A program made the position numbers and the translations under genes. A stretch of DNA of 64,000 nucleotides from Streptomyces pacificus (GTDB lineage Bacteria; Actinomycetota; Actinomycetes; Streptomycetales; Streptomycetaceae). The notes under the pieces were generated by a model, which had not been told where the DNA came from, did no database searches, and saw only the letters and a list, made by a program, of their open reading frames with translations. Shown here in pieces: positions 33,762 to 42,942 of the stretch (positions within the stretch are counted from its first letter, which is position 1; the number at the start of each line of letters is the position of its first letter). The stretch lies in the NCBI RefSeq assembly GCF_011766325.1, contig NZ_BLLG01000019.1:1-64000 (forward strand). The letters are read 5' to 3'.

Positions 33762-34253
33762 TCACGCGGAGACGATGGCCGGCGCCGGGACCGTGGGTGC
33801 GGGGAGCTTCAGCTGTTCGACGGCCCGGACCAGCGGAGCCAGGTCGGGGTTCTTCGCCGCCTCGTCGAGCGCCTCGCGCAGCGCGCGATCGTGTGTCGGA
33901 CGGGCCGCGGCAAGCAGTGCCAGCCCGGCTTCCGTGACATCGGTGTAGATACCACGGCGGTCGGTGTCGCACAGATAGCGGCTGAGCAGCCCTCGGTCCT
34001 CGAGCCGGGTGACGAGGCGGGTGGTGGCGCTCTGGCTGAGCAGGACGGCATCGGCCACCTGTTTCATCTGGAGGTGGCCGCCCGGCCCGCTGTGCTGACG
34101 GCTGAGCACGTTCAGCAGTGAGTACTCCCGGACGCTCAGATCGTGATGCGTCTGAAGGGTCCGCTCGACATGGCCCTCGATCCTTCCGTGCAGCAGAGAG
34201 AGCGCGCACCAGCTCTGGGCGAGCGCGGTGAGTGCCGGGTCCGTCGCTGTCAT
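33762..34253 (-). CDS. MarR-family transcriptional regulator
   Basis: A 163-aa winged-helix regulator. The recognition region is MKQVADAVLLSQSATTRLVTRLEDRGLL and the wing RYLCDTDRRGIYTDVTEAGLALL, both typical of MarR. Dimerisation helices flank it. It is divergent from an MFS exporter gene with a 172-bp gap. The classic arrangement is repression of an exporter relieved by its substrate; this is inferred from context. Confidence 0.9.
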   Translation of the reverse strand: MTATDPALTALAQSWCALSLLHGRIEGHVERTLQTHHDLSVREYSLLNVLSRQHSGPGGHLQMKQVADAVLLSQSATTRLVTRLEDRGLLSRYLCDTDRRGIYTDVTEAGLALLAAARPTHDRALREALDEAAKNPDLAPLVRAVEQLKLPAPTVPAPAIVSA

Positions 34254-34425
34254 CGGTCCGTCCTCCGTCCAGGAGCGTCTGCGGGGTCGGTGCCCTCGGC
34301 CTGCGGAGCGGCCGGATCTCCAGGGTAGACGACCAGCGCAATAGCCCGCGCTTGCAAATAAGTGTTATCGCAATTATTGTGTGCGCCTGTAAGGTGCAAA
34401 CGCAATTGTCAAGAAGGTGGAACCC
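34254..34425. promoter_or_regulatory. Divergent marR/MFS control region
   Basis: AT-rich island in a G+C-rich background, densest at about 34345-34415, with repeated gcaa- and ttattgt-like words (gcaaataagtg, gcaattattgt, gcaattgt). It is the likely home of both promoters and the MarR operator; I could not settle on one clean palindrome. Confidence 0.5.
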
Positions 34426-35643
34426 GTGCCGCTCGCCCTCCTCGCCCTTGCCCTCGGGGCATTCGGTATCGGAACGACCGAGTTCGTGATCATGGGCTTG
34501 CTGCCCCAGGTCGCGAGCGGCTTTCAGGTGTCGATCCCCAGCGCCGGCTTCCTGGTGACCGGGTACGCCCTCGGGGTGGTCATGGGCGCACCGGTGATGA
34601 CCGCCATCGGTACCAAGGTGCCCCGCAAGCGGATGCTGATGGTGCTGATGGGCCTCTTCATCGTGGGCAACGTGCTGTCGGCCCTCGCTCCCGTCTTCGG
34701 CGTCATGCTGGCCGGCCGTGTGGTGGCCTCGCTTGCCCATGGCGCCTTCTTCGGCATCGGCTCGGTCCTCGCGGCAGACCTGGTGGCTCCGGGCCGGAAG
34801 GCAGGTGCGATCGCGATGATGTTCACCGGTCTGACCGTCGCCAATGTCGTCGGGGTTCCGCTGGGCACCTTCATCGGGCAGAGCATCGGCTGGAGGGCCA
34901 CATTCCTGGCCGTCGCGGGGCTCGGGGTGCTGGGACTCGCCGGCATCGCCCTGCTGGTCCCGGAGCAGCCCAGGCCCGAGGGCGTACGGCTGCGCCATGA
35001 GGCGGCCGCCTTCGGCAATGTCCAGGTGCTGCTGGCCATGGCGATGACCGTGCTCGGGTTCGGCGGCGTCTTCGCCTCGATCACCTACATCACGCCGATG
35101 ATGACCCAGGTCGCCGGCTTCGCCGAGAGCTCCGTGACCTGGCTGCTGGTGCTCTTCGGTCTGGGCATGGTCGGTGGGAACCTGATCGGCGGCAGGTACG
35201 CCGACCGGGCGCTGATGCCCCTTCTCTACGTCTCGCTCGGAGCCCTCGCCGTGACGCTGGCGCTGTTCACCTTCACCGCCCACGACAAGCTCACGGCGGC
35301 CGTCACGATCGTGCTCGTCGGCGGGCTGGGATCCGCCACCGTATCGCCGCTCCAGAAGCGGGTACTCGACCAGGCATCGGGGGCGCCCACGCTGGCCTCG
35401 GCCGTCAACATCGGTGCCTTCAACCTCGGCAACGCCCTCGCCGCCTGGCTGGGCGGCATCGTGATCGCCGCGGGCCTCGGCTTCACCGCCCCGAACTGGG
35501 TGGGGGCGCTACTCGCCGGCTCCGCACTGGTGCTGGCGGTGCTCTCCGGTGCGCTCGAGCGCCGCGGTGTCCGCCGGGTCGGCCGGGTGGCCGCCGGTTC
35601 TGCCGCCGCCGTGCCCGCCCCGGTCGCCGCGGCTCGCCGGTGA
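34426..35643 (+). CDS. MFS drug exporter, DHA1/AraJ type
   Basis: A 405-aa twelve-segment transporter. Family motifs: segment 1 GAFGIGTTEFVIMGLLPQVA, and motif A region GAPVMTAIGTKVPRKRML. Motif C-like GLTVANVVGVPLGTFIGQSIGWRATF is the antiporter signature of the Cmr/AraJ group. The GTG at 34426 has agaaggtgg at the right distance; another GTG nine bases earlier is possible. Divergent from marR, which probably represses it. Confidence 0.9.
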   Translation: MPLALLALALGAFGIGTTEFVIMGLLPQVASGFQVSIPSAGFLVTGYALGVVMGAPVMTAIGTKVPRKRMLMVLMGLFIVGNVLSALAPVFGVMLAGRVVASLAHGAFFGIGSVLAADLVAPGRKAGAIAMMFTGLTVANVVGVPLGTFIGQSIGWRATFLAVAGLGVLGLAGIALLVPEQPRPEGVRLRHEAAAFGNVQVLLAMAMTVLGFGGVFASITYITPMMTQVAGFAESSVTWLLVLFGLGMVGGNLIGGRYADRALMPLLYVSLGALAVTLALFTFTAHDKLTAAVTIVLVGGLGSATVSPLQKRVLDQASGAPTLASAVNIGAFNLGNALAAWLGGIVIAAGLGFTAPNWVGALLAGSALVLAVLSGALERRGVRRVGRVAAGSAAAVPAPVAAARR

Positions 35644-36099
35644 CGTCATCGGCGGGGCATACCCGGGCAGGACCGGGTTCCGGCCTCGCCGCGCCGGAGG
35701 CCCCTTCGCGCTGGGCCGCCCCCTCGCCCGGTGGAACCGTGCCAGAGCTCTGTGGACCGGTGCGATGCCACTTCCGGTCCGGGTGCGGGGGCATCGCCAC
35801 CGAGATCCGAGCAGCGGCCGGATGGACAGACAGGGGTGCGACGCAGCCTAACGGGAAAGCAGGTGCGGATACCCGGACTTTCCACTCTTTGTCCGCCGTC
35901 GGGCAGGAAGTTGGCATGATGCCACGATGAGTGCCGCGGCCGGTGTCACCATCCGGTCCCACTCGCCCGGATCCCGCAATCGCGAAGTCTCGTGCGGGGC
36001 GGGCATGCGTCATTGAGAACAGAGCGGCGAAAACGAGGCACGTTCCAGACCAGCGGAAGTGCGCAGACCGACCGAGAGATGTTCGAGGCGAGGCACACA
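35644..36099. other. Gap before the flavohaemoglobin gene
   Basis: About 455 bases. Open frames are present but lack ribosome sites or recognisable sequence. The 3' half is less G+C-rich and should carry the flavohaemoglobin promoter. No regulatory palindrome was recognised. Confidence 0.45.
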
Positions 36100-37770
36100 A
36101 TGGACGCTCCGACCACGATGTCGGCCGACAACGGGACCTCCGGCGAGAACGGTGCGCAGCGCGGGGGTGGCTGGTTCACCCCCCGGAGACAGTCCCCCGA
36201 TGGACCTGCGGACTCCGGTGCGGCGAGCGGCGAAGGCGAGCGGGCCTGGCCATCGGCCGGCGGGCGGATGGTCACCCCCAGCCGGCCGGTCGCCCCCATT
36301 CGCCCCGTCGGCACGGGAGCCGAGCGGGCAGCAGCGGCCCCGCCGTGCGAGATCACCGTCCCACGCGCGGGTTCCGCCCTCGACACCCGGGTACCACCGG
36401 GGGCGCCGGCGCGAGAGGCGCCAGCGCACCGGGCTCCGCACGGGGGCGGTGCGGCCCACGCGGACTCATCCCCCCACGGGAACGGCCGACCTCTCCGCAG
36501 CGCCCCTTGGCAGCAGGGCGCCCCGTCGCATGACGGGGATCCGCCCGACCCGCGTGCCGTGCCCCACCACACCCACCAGGGCGCCCCGCTGCCCGGGACC
36601 GCTCCCCGCAGCGGAGCCGACCTCGCCGCCGGTCCTGAGCGGTACACCGCAGGTCTCTTCCCTGCAGCAGCCGAGCGGACCGCGTCCCCCGACGCCGTCC
36701 TCATCCGCCGGACCATGGAGGAGATCGCCCCGGTCGCCGACAAGGTCACCTCCTACTTCTACGCCCTGCTCTTCCTGCGCCACCCTGATCTGCGGGCCCT
36801 CTTCCCGGCCGCCATGGACACCCAGCGCGACCGGCTCCTCAAGGCGCTGCTCACGGCCGCCGAGCACTTGGACGACCCGTCCGTGCTGGTCGGCTACCTC
36901 CAGCAGCTCGGCCGGGGCCACCGCAAGTACGGCACCCGGCCCGCGCACTACCCGGCCGTCGGCGAGGCGCTCATCGGAGCACTGACCCGGTACGCGTCGA
37001 CGACCTGGGACGAGGAGACCGAAGGCGCCTGGGTCCGCGCGTACACGACCATCTCCCAGATCATGATCGACTCGGCCGCCGAGGACGAGCGGTACGCGCC
37101 CGCGTGGTGGCAGGCCGAGGTGGTGTCCCACGATCTCAGGACGCCGGACATCGCGGTCGTCACCGTGCGTCCCGATCAGCCGTACCCGTTCCTGGCCGGT
37201 CAGTACACGAGTCTGGAGACCCCGTGGTGGCCGAGGGTCTGGCGGCACTACTCCTTCGCGGGGGCGCCCCGCTCCGACGGACTCCTGGCATTCCATGTGA
37301 AGGCGGTCCCGGCGGGATGGGTCTCCAACGCCCTGGTCCATCACGCCCGACCCGGCGATGTGCTCCGGCTGGGCCCGCCGGGGGGGTCGATGGTGGTGGA
37401 CCACGCCACCGAGAACGGCATGCTCTGCCTGGGCGGCGGTACCGGCATCGCGCCGATCAAGGCACTCGTCGAAGACGTCGCCGAGCACGGTGAGCGCCGT
37501 CCGGTGGAGGTGTTCTACGGGGCGCGCAGTGATCACGACCTGTACGACATCGACACGATGCTGCGGCTCCAGCAGAGCCACCCCTGGCTTCAGGTCCGGC
37601 CCGTCGTGGACGGCAGGACGCGGCTGCCCGACGCGGTGCTCGCATACGGGCCGTGGAACGAGTACGACGCCTTCGTCTCCGGTCCGGTCGGGATGATCCG
37701 CAGCGGGGTGGACACGCTCAGGGGCGTCGGCATCCCCGCCGAGCGCATCCGGCACGACTCGCTCGGGTAG
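36100..37770 (+). CDS. Flavohaemoglobin-like nitric oxide dioxygenase with long N-terminal extension
   Basis: Globin-reductase fusion that in the family converts NO to nitrate using NAD(P)H. From ATG 36100 (gaggcgagg before it) the protein is 556 aa, against about 400 for Hmp. The surplus is a Pro/Gly/Ala-rich N-terminus of about 200 residues with no recognisable domain. The globin (about 205-340) has the proximal histidine in GHRKYGTRPAHYPAVGEAL (about residue 274). The FAD domain has RHYSFAG and the NAD domain GGGTGIAPIKAL with the closing FVSGPVGM. Alternative upstream starts would lengthen the extension. Confidence 0.85.
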   Translation: MDAPTTMSADNGTSGENGAQRGGGWFTPRRQSPDGPADSGAASGEGERAWPSAGGRMVTPSRPVAPIRPVGTGAERAAAAPPCEITVPRAGSALDTRVPPGAPAREAPAHRAPHGGGAAHADSSPHGNGRPLRSAPWQQGAPSHDGDPPDPRAVPHHTHQGAPLPGTAPRSGADLAAGPERYTAGLFPAAAERTASPDAVLIRRTMEEIAPVADKVTSYFYALLFLRHPDLRALFPAAMDTQRDRLLKALLTAAEHLDDPSVLVGYLQQLGRGHRKYGTRPAHYPAVGEALIGALTRYASTTWDEETEGAWVRAYTTISQIMIDSAAEDERYAPAWWQAEVVSHDLRTPDIAVVTVRPDQPYPFLAGQYTSLETPWWPRVWRHYSFAGAPRSDGLLAFHVKAVPAGWVSNALVHHARPGDVLRLGPPGGSMVVDHATENGMLCLGGGTGIAPIKALVEDVAEHGERRPVEVFYGARSDHDLYDIDTMLRLQQSHPWLQVRPVVDGRTRLPDAVLAYGPWNEYDAFVSGPVGMIRSGVDTLRGVGIPAERIRHDSLG

Positions 37771-37997
37771 CTCCTGGCGGCCCTCCTCACCGGGCCGCTG
37801 TGCGGCCGAAACAGCTTCGCCTCGCCCGCAGAGCCGGGGCCGCTCCCTGCCGGGCAAAACCTGTCTGTCGGGGGCCAGGAGGGCATCCGGCCACACGTCC
37901 CTGGGCCGCATCCGGGCCGGGATCCGGCTTGCAACCCGTCCGGCGGGGCGGACGCCGGCGTCGGACGAGGGGGCGGAGCACGGATCGAGGGACCCGC

Positions 37998-38477
37998 TCA
38001 GCCCAGGTCGGGTGCGTGCATCGCCCGGAGCCCCTCGATGTTTCCGTCCAGGTAGTGCCGCAGGGAGAGCGGGACGAGATGCACCGCGGCGATGCCGACG
38101 CGGCTGAAGGGCACCCGGACGATCTCGTACTCGCCGCAGGGTTCCTCCACCTCGGGACCGTGCCGCCGGGACTCGTCCATGGCCGCCAGCCGGCAGACGA
38201 AGAAGTGCTGCACCTTCACCCCCGAGGCACCGCCGTCCACGATGTGCTCGACGGTGTCCACGAAGCAGGGCACCACATCGACGATTCTGGCGCCCAGTTC
38301 CTCGTCCACTTCACGGTGGAGGGCTTCGGCGACGGTCGTGTCCCCGGGCTCGACCCCGCCACCGGGAGTGACCCAGTACGGATCCATGCCGGGCTTGGTG
38401 CGCTTGATCAGGACGAGGTCGTCGCCGTCGAGCAGAATGGCGCGTGCGGTGCGCTTGACCACTGGCCGTTCGGTCAT
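37998..38477 (-). CDS. Nudix hydrolase
   Basis: A 159-aa hydrolase of nucleoside-diphosphate-linked compounds. The Nudix box is complete: GGGVEPGDTTVAEALHREVD then EELGA, with the REVxEE metal-binding core. Substrate not predictable. The ATG at 38477 gives a compact single domain. It lies 96 bases downstream of a LysR gene on the same strand. Confidence 0.9.
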   Translation of the reverse strand: MTERPVVKRTARAILLDGDDLVLIKRTKPGMDPYWVTPGGGVEPGDTTVAEALHREVDEELGARIVDVVPCFVDTVEHIVDGGASGVKVQHFFVCRLAAMDESRRHGPEVEEPCGEYEIVRVPFSRVGIAAVHLVPLSLRHYLDGNIEGLRAMHAPDLG

Positions 38478-38573
38478 GGTCAGAGAGTGGCCCAGGGCAT
38501 CCGTTCTGAAACGCCCCGCCTTCGTGCTTGCCCCAGCGCCCGCCTCGGCGAGTTCACGTGCCGCTCCCTGCCG

Positions 38574-39470
38574 TCACCAGGCGGCAGCGGCGCGTAGCAG
38601 CTGCTCGTGCGCACGCGCGAGGTGGGTCAGTGAGAGGGTGCCGGTACGGACGGCCAGGAAGTATGTGCGCAGGGGTGGGACAGGCGGTTCCAGCAGTGCC
38701 ACCAGCCGGCCGCGCTCCAGCACGTCCTGGCACAGATAGCGGGGCAGCACGGCGAGCCCGGCGCCGGCCGCCGCCGCTTCCCGCGCGGCCCGAAGGTCGG
38801 GCGCGATGACGGCGGCCACGGCGGGCGGGCGGCTGTCGAACACCGAGGACCAGTAGCGGGAGACGAACGGCAGGGACTCATGGACCTCGACCACCGGCAG
38901 CTGCTCCAGCACGACGGCTCCCTTGCGAAGGAGTGCCCCGTCGTCCAGCCGGACCGCCAGGCCGGGCGAGGCGACCAGGACGTGCTCCTCGTCCCAGAGC
39001 GGGGTCGAGGCGAGCAGCCCGCCGCGGGGCCGGGCCGTGGTCACCGCGAGGTCGTGGTGCCCGGCCGCCAGGCCCTCGAGGACCTCCTCGGCGTTGCCCG
39101 CGAACGACGTCCGCAGCGCCAGTCCCTGCGGGACCAGGGCGGCCAGCGCGGGCAGCACCCTGGCCGAGGTGAACTCGGGCGGTCCTGCGAGATGGAGGGT
39201 GCGCACCCCGGACTCCGGCTCCAGCCCCTCCTCCACGATCTCCACCAGCGCGTCCAGGTGGGGAGCGGCTCGATGGGCCAGTTCGTCACCGGCGGTCGTG
39301 GGGCTGACTCCGCGGGCCTGACGGAGGAAGAGCGGCCGTCCCAACTGCCTTTCCAGGGTCCTGATCTGGCTGGTCACCGTGGGCTGGGAGAGACCGAGGA
39401 GCGCGGCTGCACGGGTGAACGAGCCGGCCCGGTGCACCGTGACGAACGTGCGCAGCAGGGCCAGATCCAT
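38574..39470 (-). CDS. LysR-family transcriptional regulator
   Basis: A 298-aa regulator. The N-terminal helix-turn-helix is MDLALLRTFVTVHRAGSFT, then AAALLGLSQPTVTSQIRTLE, followed by the substrate-binding domain. ATG 39470 puts the family start at residue 1; the frame is open further upstream. Target unknown. The cystathionine-type gene 288 bases upstream on the same strand is a candidate neighbour but is not divergent. Confidence 0.9.
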   Translation of the reverse strand: MDLALLRTFVTVHRAGSFTRAAALLGLSQPTVTSQIRTLERQLGRPLFLRQARGVSPTTAGDELAHRAAPHLDALVEIVEEGLEPESGVRTLHLAGPPEFTSARVLPALAALVPQGLALRTSFAGNAEEVLEGLAAGHHDLAVTTARPRGGLLASTPLWDEEHVLVASPGLAVRLDDGALLRKGAVVLEQLPVVEVHESLPFVSRYWSSVFDSRPPAVAAVIAPDLRAAREAAAAGAGLAVLPRYLCQDVLERGRLVALLEPPVPPLRTYFLAVRTGTLSLTHLARAHEQLLRAAAAW

Positions 39471-39758
39471 CGTCCAACCATAAATAAGTCGATAGGCCAC
39501 TGTCTCTTCCGTGATTGGACACTGACGCACAGTCAACTAGCCTTGTGCGAGCGGTTTCCGCTCCGGGCGCACCGCACGCGGCGCTGCGCGCGGAGTGTGC
39601 GTGGTGCCATGTGCCGCCGGACGGGGCGACCGCCTGCGGAAGGGGGACGGTCCGAACCATGAGGGGGGAGGCTCGGACCATCCCTCACGCCCGCGGGACC
39701 CGCGGCCGGGGCAGCGGCCGCGCCAGGCGCAGCGCCTGCCCCAGCACCCGCCGCCCGG

Positions 39759-40892
39759 TCACGCGCTTCGCGCCGCTGCGGCGTCCAGTGCCCGGAGCAC
39801 GTCCGCGACGAGGTCCTCCGTGTCCTCCACGCCCGCCGAGAAGCGGATGAATCCCTCCGCCACGGCGTCGCCGCCCCAACGGCCCCTGCGCTCGGCGCTG
39901 GAGCGTACGCCGCCGAAGCTGGTGGCGTCGTCGACGAGCCGTGTCTGCGCGAGGAAGCGCTCGGCGTGGTCACGGCCGGGCAGCTCGAAGGAGACCACCG
40001 AGCCGAAGCGGCGCATCTGCCGGGAGGCGATCGTGTGCGCGGGATCCTCGGGCAGCCCCGGGTAGCGCAGTCCGGTGACCTCCGCGCGGCCGGCCAGCGC
40101 CCGTGCCAGCGCGAGCGCGGTGGCGCACTGGCGGTCGGATCGCAGCTGGAGGGTGGCCAGCGAGCGATGGGCCAGCCACGCCTCCATCGGGCCCGGGACG
40201 GCGCCCACGACCTTGCGCCACTGCCGGACCGGCGCGGCGAGTTCGCTGTCCCGGCACACCACGTACCCGAGCAGCAGATCGCCGTGGCCCGTCAGGCCCT
40301 TGGTGGCGCTGGCGACCGCGAAGTCCGCGCCGAGTGCCAGCGGGCGCTGGCCGAGCGGGGTGGCGAGCGTGTTGTCCACCGCGACCAGGGCGCCGCGGGC
40401 GTGCGCGGCGTCCGCGAGCCGCCGTACGTCGCACACGTCGAGGCCCGGGTTGGAGGGTGTCTCGATCCACAGCAGCTTCGCACCGTCCAGCACGGAGAGC
40501 TGGGCGCCGCCGCCGGTGGGCGCGGTGCGCACCTCGACCCCGTACTCCTCCAGCCGCTCCCGTACCAGCGGCAGGGCCTGGTAGCCGTCGTCCGGGAGCA
40601 CCACCGCGTCGCCTGCAGCCACCTGGGACAGCAGGACGGCCGTGACGGCGGCCATACCCGAGGCGAGGACGACGGTCTCGGCCTCCGCGTCTCCCGGTGC
40701 CTCCAGCTCCCCGATGGCCCGCTCCAGCAGGGTCCAGGTGGGGTTGGAGTCGCGCCCGTAGGTGTACGGGCCCGTCGGTTCACCGGGCAGGTGGTAATGG
40801 GCGGCGAACGCAGGCCCGGGCAGGGCCGGCTCGTGCTTGTGCGCCTTCGGCAGACCGGCCCGTACGGCCCTGGTGCCCTCACCCGTGCTCAT
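39759..40892 (-). CDS. Cystathionine gamma-lyase/synthase-type PLP enzyme
   Basis: A 377-aa enzyme of the Cys/Met metabolism PLP family. YTYGRDSNPTWTLLERAIGELE binds the cofactor phosphate, VDNTLATPLGQRPLALGADF carries the PLP-binding aspartate, and the Schiff-base lysine is in SATKGLTGHGD. ATG 40892 has ggaggagaaggcgg before it. Lyase and synthase roles cannot be separated by eye. The substrate-side C-terminus is complete (GVEDTEDLVADV). Confidence 0.88.
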   Translation of the reverse strand: MSTGEGTRAVRAGLPKAHKHEPALPGPAFAAHYHLPGEPTGPYTYGRDSNPTWTLLERAIGELEAPGDAEAETVVLASGMAAVTAVLLSQVAAGDAVVLPDDGYQALPLVRERLEEYGVEVRTAPTGGGAQLSVLDGAKLLWIETPSNPGLDVCDVRRLADAAHARGALVAVDNTLATPLGQRPLALGADFAVASATKGLTGHGDLLLGYVVCRDSELAAPVRQWRKVVGAVPGPMEAWLAHRSLATLQLRSDRQCATALALARALAGRAEVTGLRYPGLPEDPAHTIASRQMRRFGSVVSFELPGRDHAERFLAQTRLVDDATSFGGVRSSAERRGRWGGDAVAEGFIRFSAGVEDTEDLVADVLRALDAAAARSA

Positions 40893-41249
40893 GCCGCCTT
40901 CTCCTCCACCGCGTCGCGCACCGCGGCGGGCGGTCTCCCGCTCGCGGTCTCCACCATGCCGGGTACTCCTCGCCCCCGTTCGTCCCGCTGCCGTGGTACG
41001 GGCCGGTGATGCCGGGATTGGTCGCCGGCCGTCGGGTCGTACAGGCGCGGCAGCCGCGCGTCCGCCGAGGTCGGTGTGATCGGCGCAGGCCCGCGCGGAC
41101 GGCCCTCGTAGAAAGCGGTCACCGGGCCCGGCCCGGAGGCCCGCGCCAAGGCGCCGCTCCCCACGGGCCGGGAGCACGGTCTCCCCCGTAGGCGACCGGG
41201 GGATGCCGCCGGCAGAGGCGGGGCAGCCGGAGGAGAGGGCATCATCCGT
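40893..41249. other. Gap upstream of the cystathionine-type gene
   Basis: About 357 bases between the PLP-enzyme start and the membrane-protein stop on the same strand. Arginine/proline-rich frames are open throughout but have no ribosome site and no family resemblance. No hairpin or operator recognised. Confidence 0.45.
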
Positions 41250-41630
41250 TCAGTCCCTGCCGTCCGGGAGCACCACGTTCAGCGCCCACGACACGATCGA
41301 GACGATCAGCCCGCCGAGCACGGCCGTCCAGAAGCCCTCCACGTGGAATTCCAGATCGAGGACGCCGGCCAGCCACGAGGTCAGCAGCAGCATCAACGCG
41401 TTGACCGCCAGCGTGATCAGGCCGAGCGTGAGGATGAAGAGGGGAAGCGTCAGCAGCTGGACTATAGGCTTCACGAAGAAGTTCACGAGGCCGAAGAGCA
41501 GGGCCACGATGAGGAGAGTGGCGGTCTTCTTCGCGGTGCTGTCGCCGGTGAGCGTGATGTCCTGGAGCAGCCAGATGGCCACGGCGAGTGCCCCGGCGTT
41601 CGCGAGCGTCTTGACGAGGAAATTCATCAT
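41250..41630 (-). CDS. Phage-holin-4-superfamily-like membrane protein
   Basis: A 126-aa protein with four hydrophobic segments resembling the small YvlD/phage holin 4 membrane proteins: LANAGALAVAIWLLQDITL, LLIVALLFGLVNFFVKPIVQLLTLPLFILTLGLITLAVNAL and a final segment WTAVLGGLIVSIVSWALNVVL. The NFFVKPI and LTLPLFILTLGL words are typical. Despite the family name these are usually chromosomal genes of unknown function. ATG 41630 and 41627 are adjacent; either may be used. Divergent from the cupin gene with only 51 bases between. Confidence 0.82.
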   Translation of the reverse strand: MMNFLVKTLANAGALAVAIWLLQDITLTGDSTAKKTATLLIVALLFGLVNFFVKPIVQLLTLPLFILTLGLITLAVNALMLLLTSWLAGVLDLEFHVEGFWTAVLGGLIVSIVSWALNVVLPDGRD

Positions 41631-41681
41631 GTGTCTGATCGTGGCAGACGTGAGGGGACCGATGGCAGGGGCGGACGGACG

Positions 41682-41999
41682 ATGAAGGCATTCCGGTTGG
41701 ACGAACTCGAGGCGGAGCGCGCCGCCAACGACGGCGCGTATCTGCAGTTCCTGCGTGAGCGGAACATGTCCGTCGGGCTGTACGCGCTGAACGCGGGGGA
41801 GGCGGACCCGCAGCAACCGCACGGACAGGACGAGATCTACTTCGTGGTCAGCGGCCGGGCCTCGATCACCGTGGGCACGGAGACGACCCAGGTGGGTCGG
41901 GGCAGCGTCGTCTACGTCCCCGCGGGTGCGGCCCACAAATTCCACCACATCAGCGAAGATCTGCGGGTGCTGGTCGTGTTCTCCCCGCCCGAGGGCTGA
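41682..41999 (+). CDS. Cupin-domain protein
   Basis: A 105-aa single-domain cupin. The first cupin motif is QQPHGQDEIYFVVSGRASI with a metal-binding His and Glu; the second is VVYVPAGAAHKFHHI. Function unknown: such proteins range from sugar isomerases to regulators. ATG 41682 fits the domain length. Divergent from the holin-like gene. Confidence 0.85.
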   Translation: MKAFRLDELEAERAANDGAYLQFLRERNMSVGLYALNAGEADPQQPHGQDEIYFVVSGRASITVGTETTQVGRGSVVYVPAGAAHKFHHISEDLRVLVVFSPPEG

Positions 42000-42123
42000 C
42001 CGGTCGACGCCGGTTGTCCCTAGGGGACGGCTCAGGGGCTTTCGGGGGACGCAGGCGCCCCGCGGACCGCCCTGGCGCCTCTAGCATCGAGGGTGGGACA
42101 ACTCACAGAAGCGAGGTAGGACG

Positions 42124-42342
42124 ATGGCGGTGCGCGAGATGTTGACGGGGATGCCGTGGTGGGTGAAGTGGATCGCCATCCCGCTGATCGCCCTCGTCGT
42201 CTTCGGGGGGATGATCGCGAGTGTCATCGGCTTCGTGGTCTGGCTGCTCTTCAAGGTCCTGCTCTTCGTGGCGATCGTGGGCGGGCTGATCTACGTCGTG
42301 CGGAAGTTCACGAGTGCGTCGTCCTCCAAGGGCGACTGGTAG
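42124..42342 (+). CDS. Small membrane protein, DUF5326-like
   Basis: A 72-aa protein with two hydrophobic segments (WVKWIAIPLIALVVFGGMIASVIGFVV and LLFKVLLFVAIVGGLIYVV) and a basic/serine tail. It resembles the DUF5326 proteins found just before ssgR/ssgA in Streptomyces. ATG 42124 follows gaagcgaggtaggac. Function unknown. Confidence 0.8.
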   Translation: MAVREMLTGMPWWVKWIAIPLIALVVFGGMIASVIGFVVWLLFKVLLFVAIVGGLIYVVRKFTSASSSKGDW

Positions 42343-42350
42343 TCCCGCAC

Positions 42351-42380
42351 CTGACCTGACCTGACCTGACCTACCTGACC
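42351..42380 (+). repeat. Short (ctgac)n tandem repeat
   Basis: Four head-to-tail ctgac units, a broken unit ctac and one more ctgac immediately after the DUF5326-like stop. A short slippage tract at the left boundary of the ssgR remnant. Confidence 0.85.
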
Positions 42381-42435
42381 GGGGTTCCTGCCCGCGTACC
42401 GCGCGCGGGTACGCCTGTGAGCTCGTGCGGGGGGA

Positions 42436-42798
42436 ATGGCGCAGGTGCTCCCCGGGGCCCGTCCGGACTGCCGCCAGGCCGACACTGCGGTGGCGGTCCT
42501 CCGGCGCACCCGGTCGCTCCCGTGCCGACGGTCACCGCGCACAGCCCGTTCGTGCGATGCGCCGGACGGCTTCCGGGTCCGGCACCGTTCGATGGGGCGG
42601 ACGCAGCCGGTCGCCGAGCGCCGGGAATCCGCCCTGGGAACGGCCGACGGGGCGGTTCCCGTCACCGTGGGATGCACCGCCGGCGCAGCGGCGCTCTGCC
42701 TCCCGCCGCACCGGGAAGACCGTCTGGTCCCTGCGGTCGAACAACTACGCAGTGGCGTGGGCAGCATGCTCAGCCCATTCACCTTCTCTATCAGTATC
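42436..42798 (+). pseudogene. Probable remnant of ssgR (IclR-type regulator)
   Basis: In Streptomyces ssgR, encoding an IclR regulator of about 240 aa, lies directly before ssgA. Here only about 600 bases separate the neighbours and no full regulator exists. One frame reads AVPVTVG near 42656 and, further on, DRLVPAVEQL and FTFSISI, which look like the end of an IclR effector domain as I recall SsgR. A short upstream stretch reads better in another frame (HPVAPVPTV), implying a frameshift. The N-terminal helix-turn-helix is absent. The surviving frame stays open through to ssgA. Recognition is from memory and should be treated as probable. Confidence 0.5.
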
Positions 42799-42942
42799 GG
42801 AAAAACTACTCCTTGTGATCTACTGGTCACTTACAGCACGATGGCGGGTGGGCTCGGGCGTATATTCCCGGCCGTTCTCACAAGGTGTCTCATCCACTGC
42901 GGAGTTCACACGATGCGCGAGTCGGTTCAGGCAGAGGTTTTG

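Noticed and set aside
41330..41356. Further parS-like word around ctccacgtggaat
   Set aside because: Shares only the central cacgtg with several mismatches outside; other cacgtg words (6168, 28629, 38561, 47449) fail in the same way.
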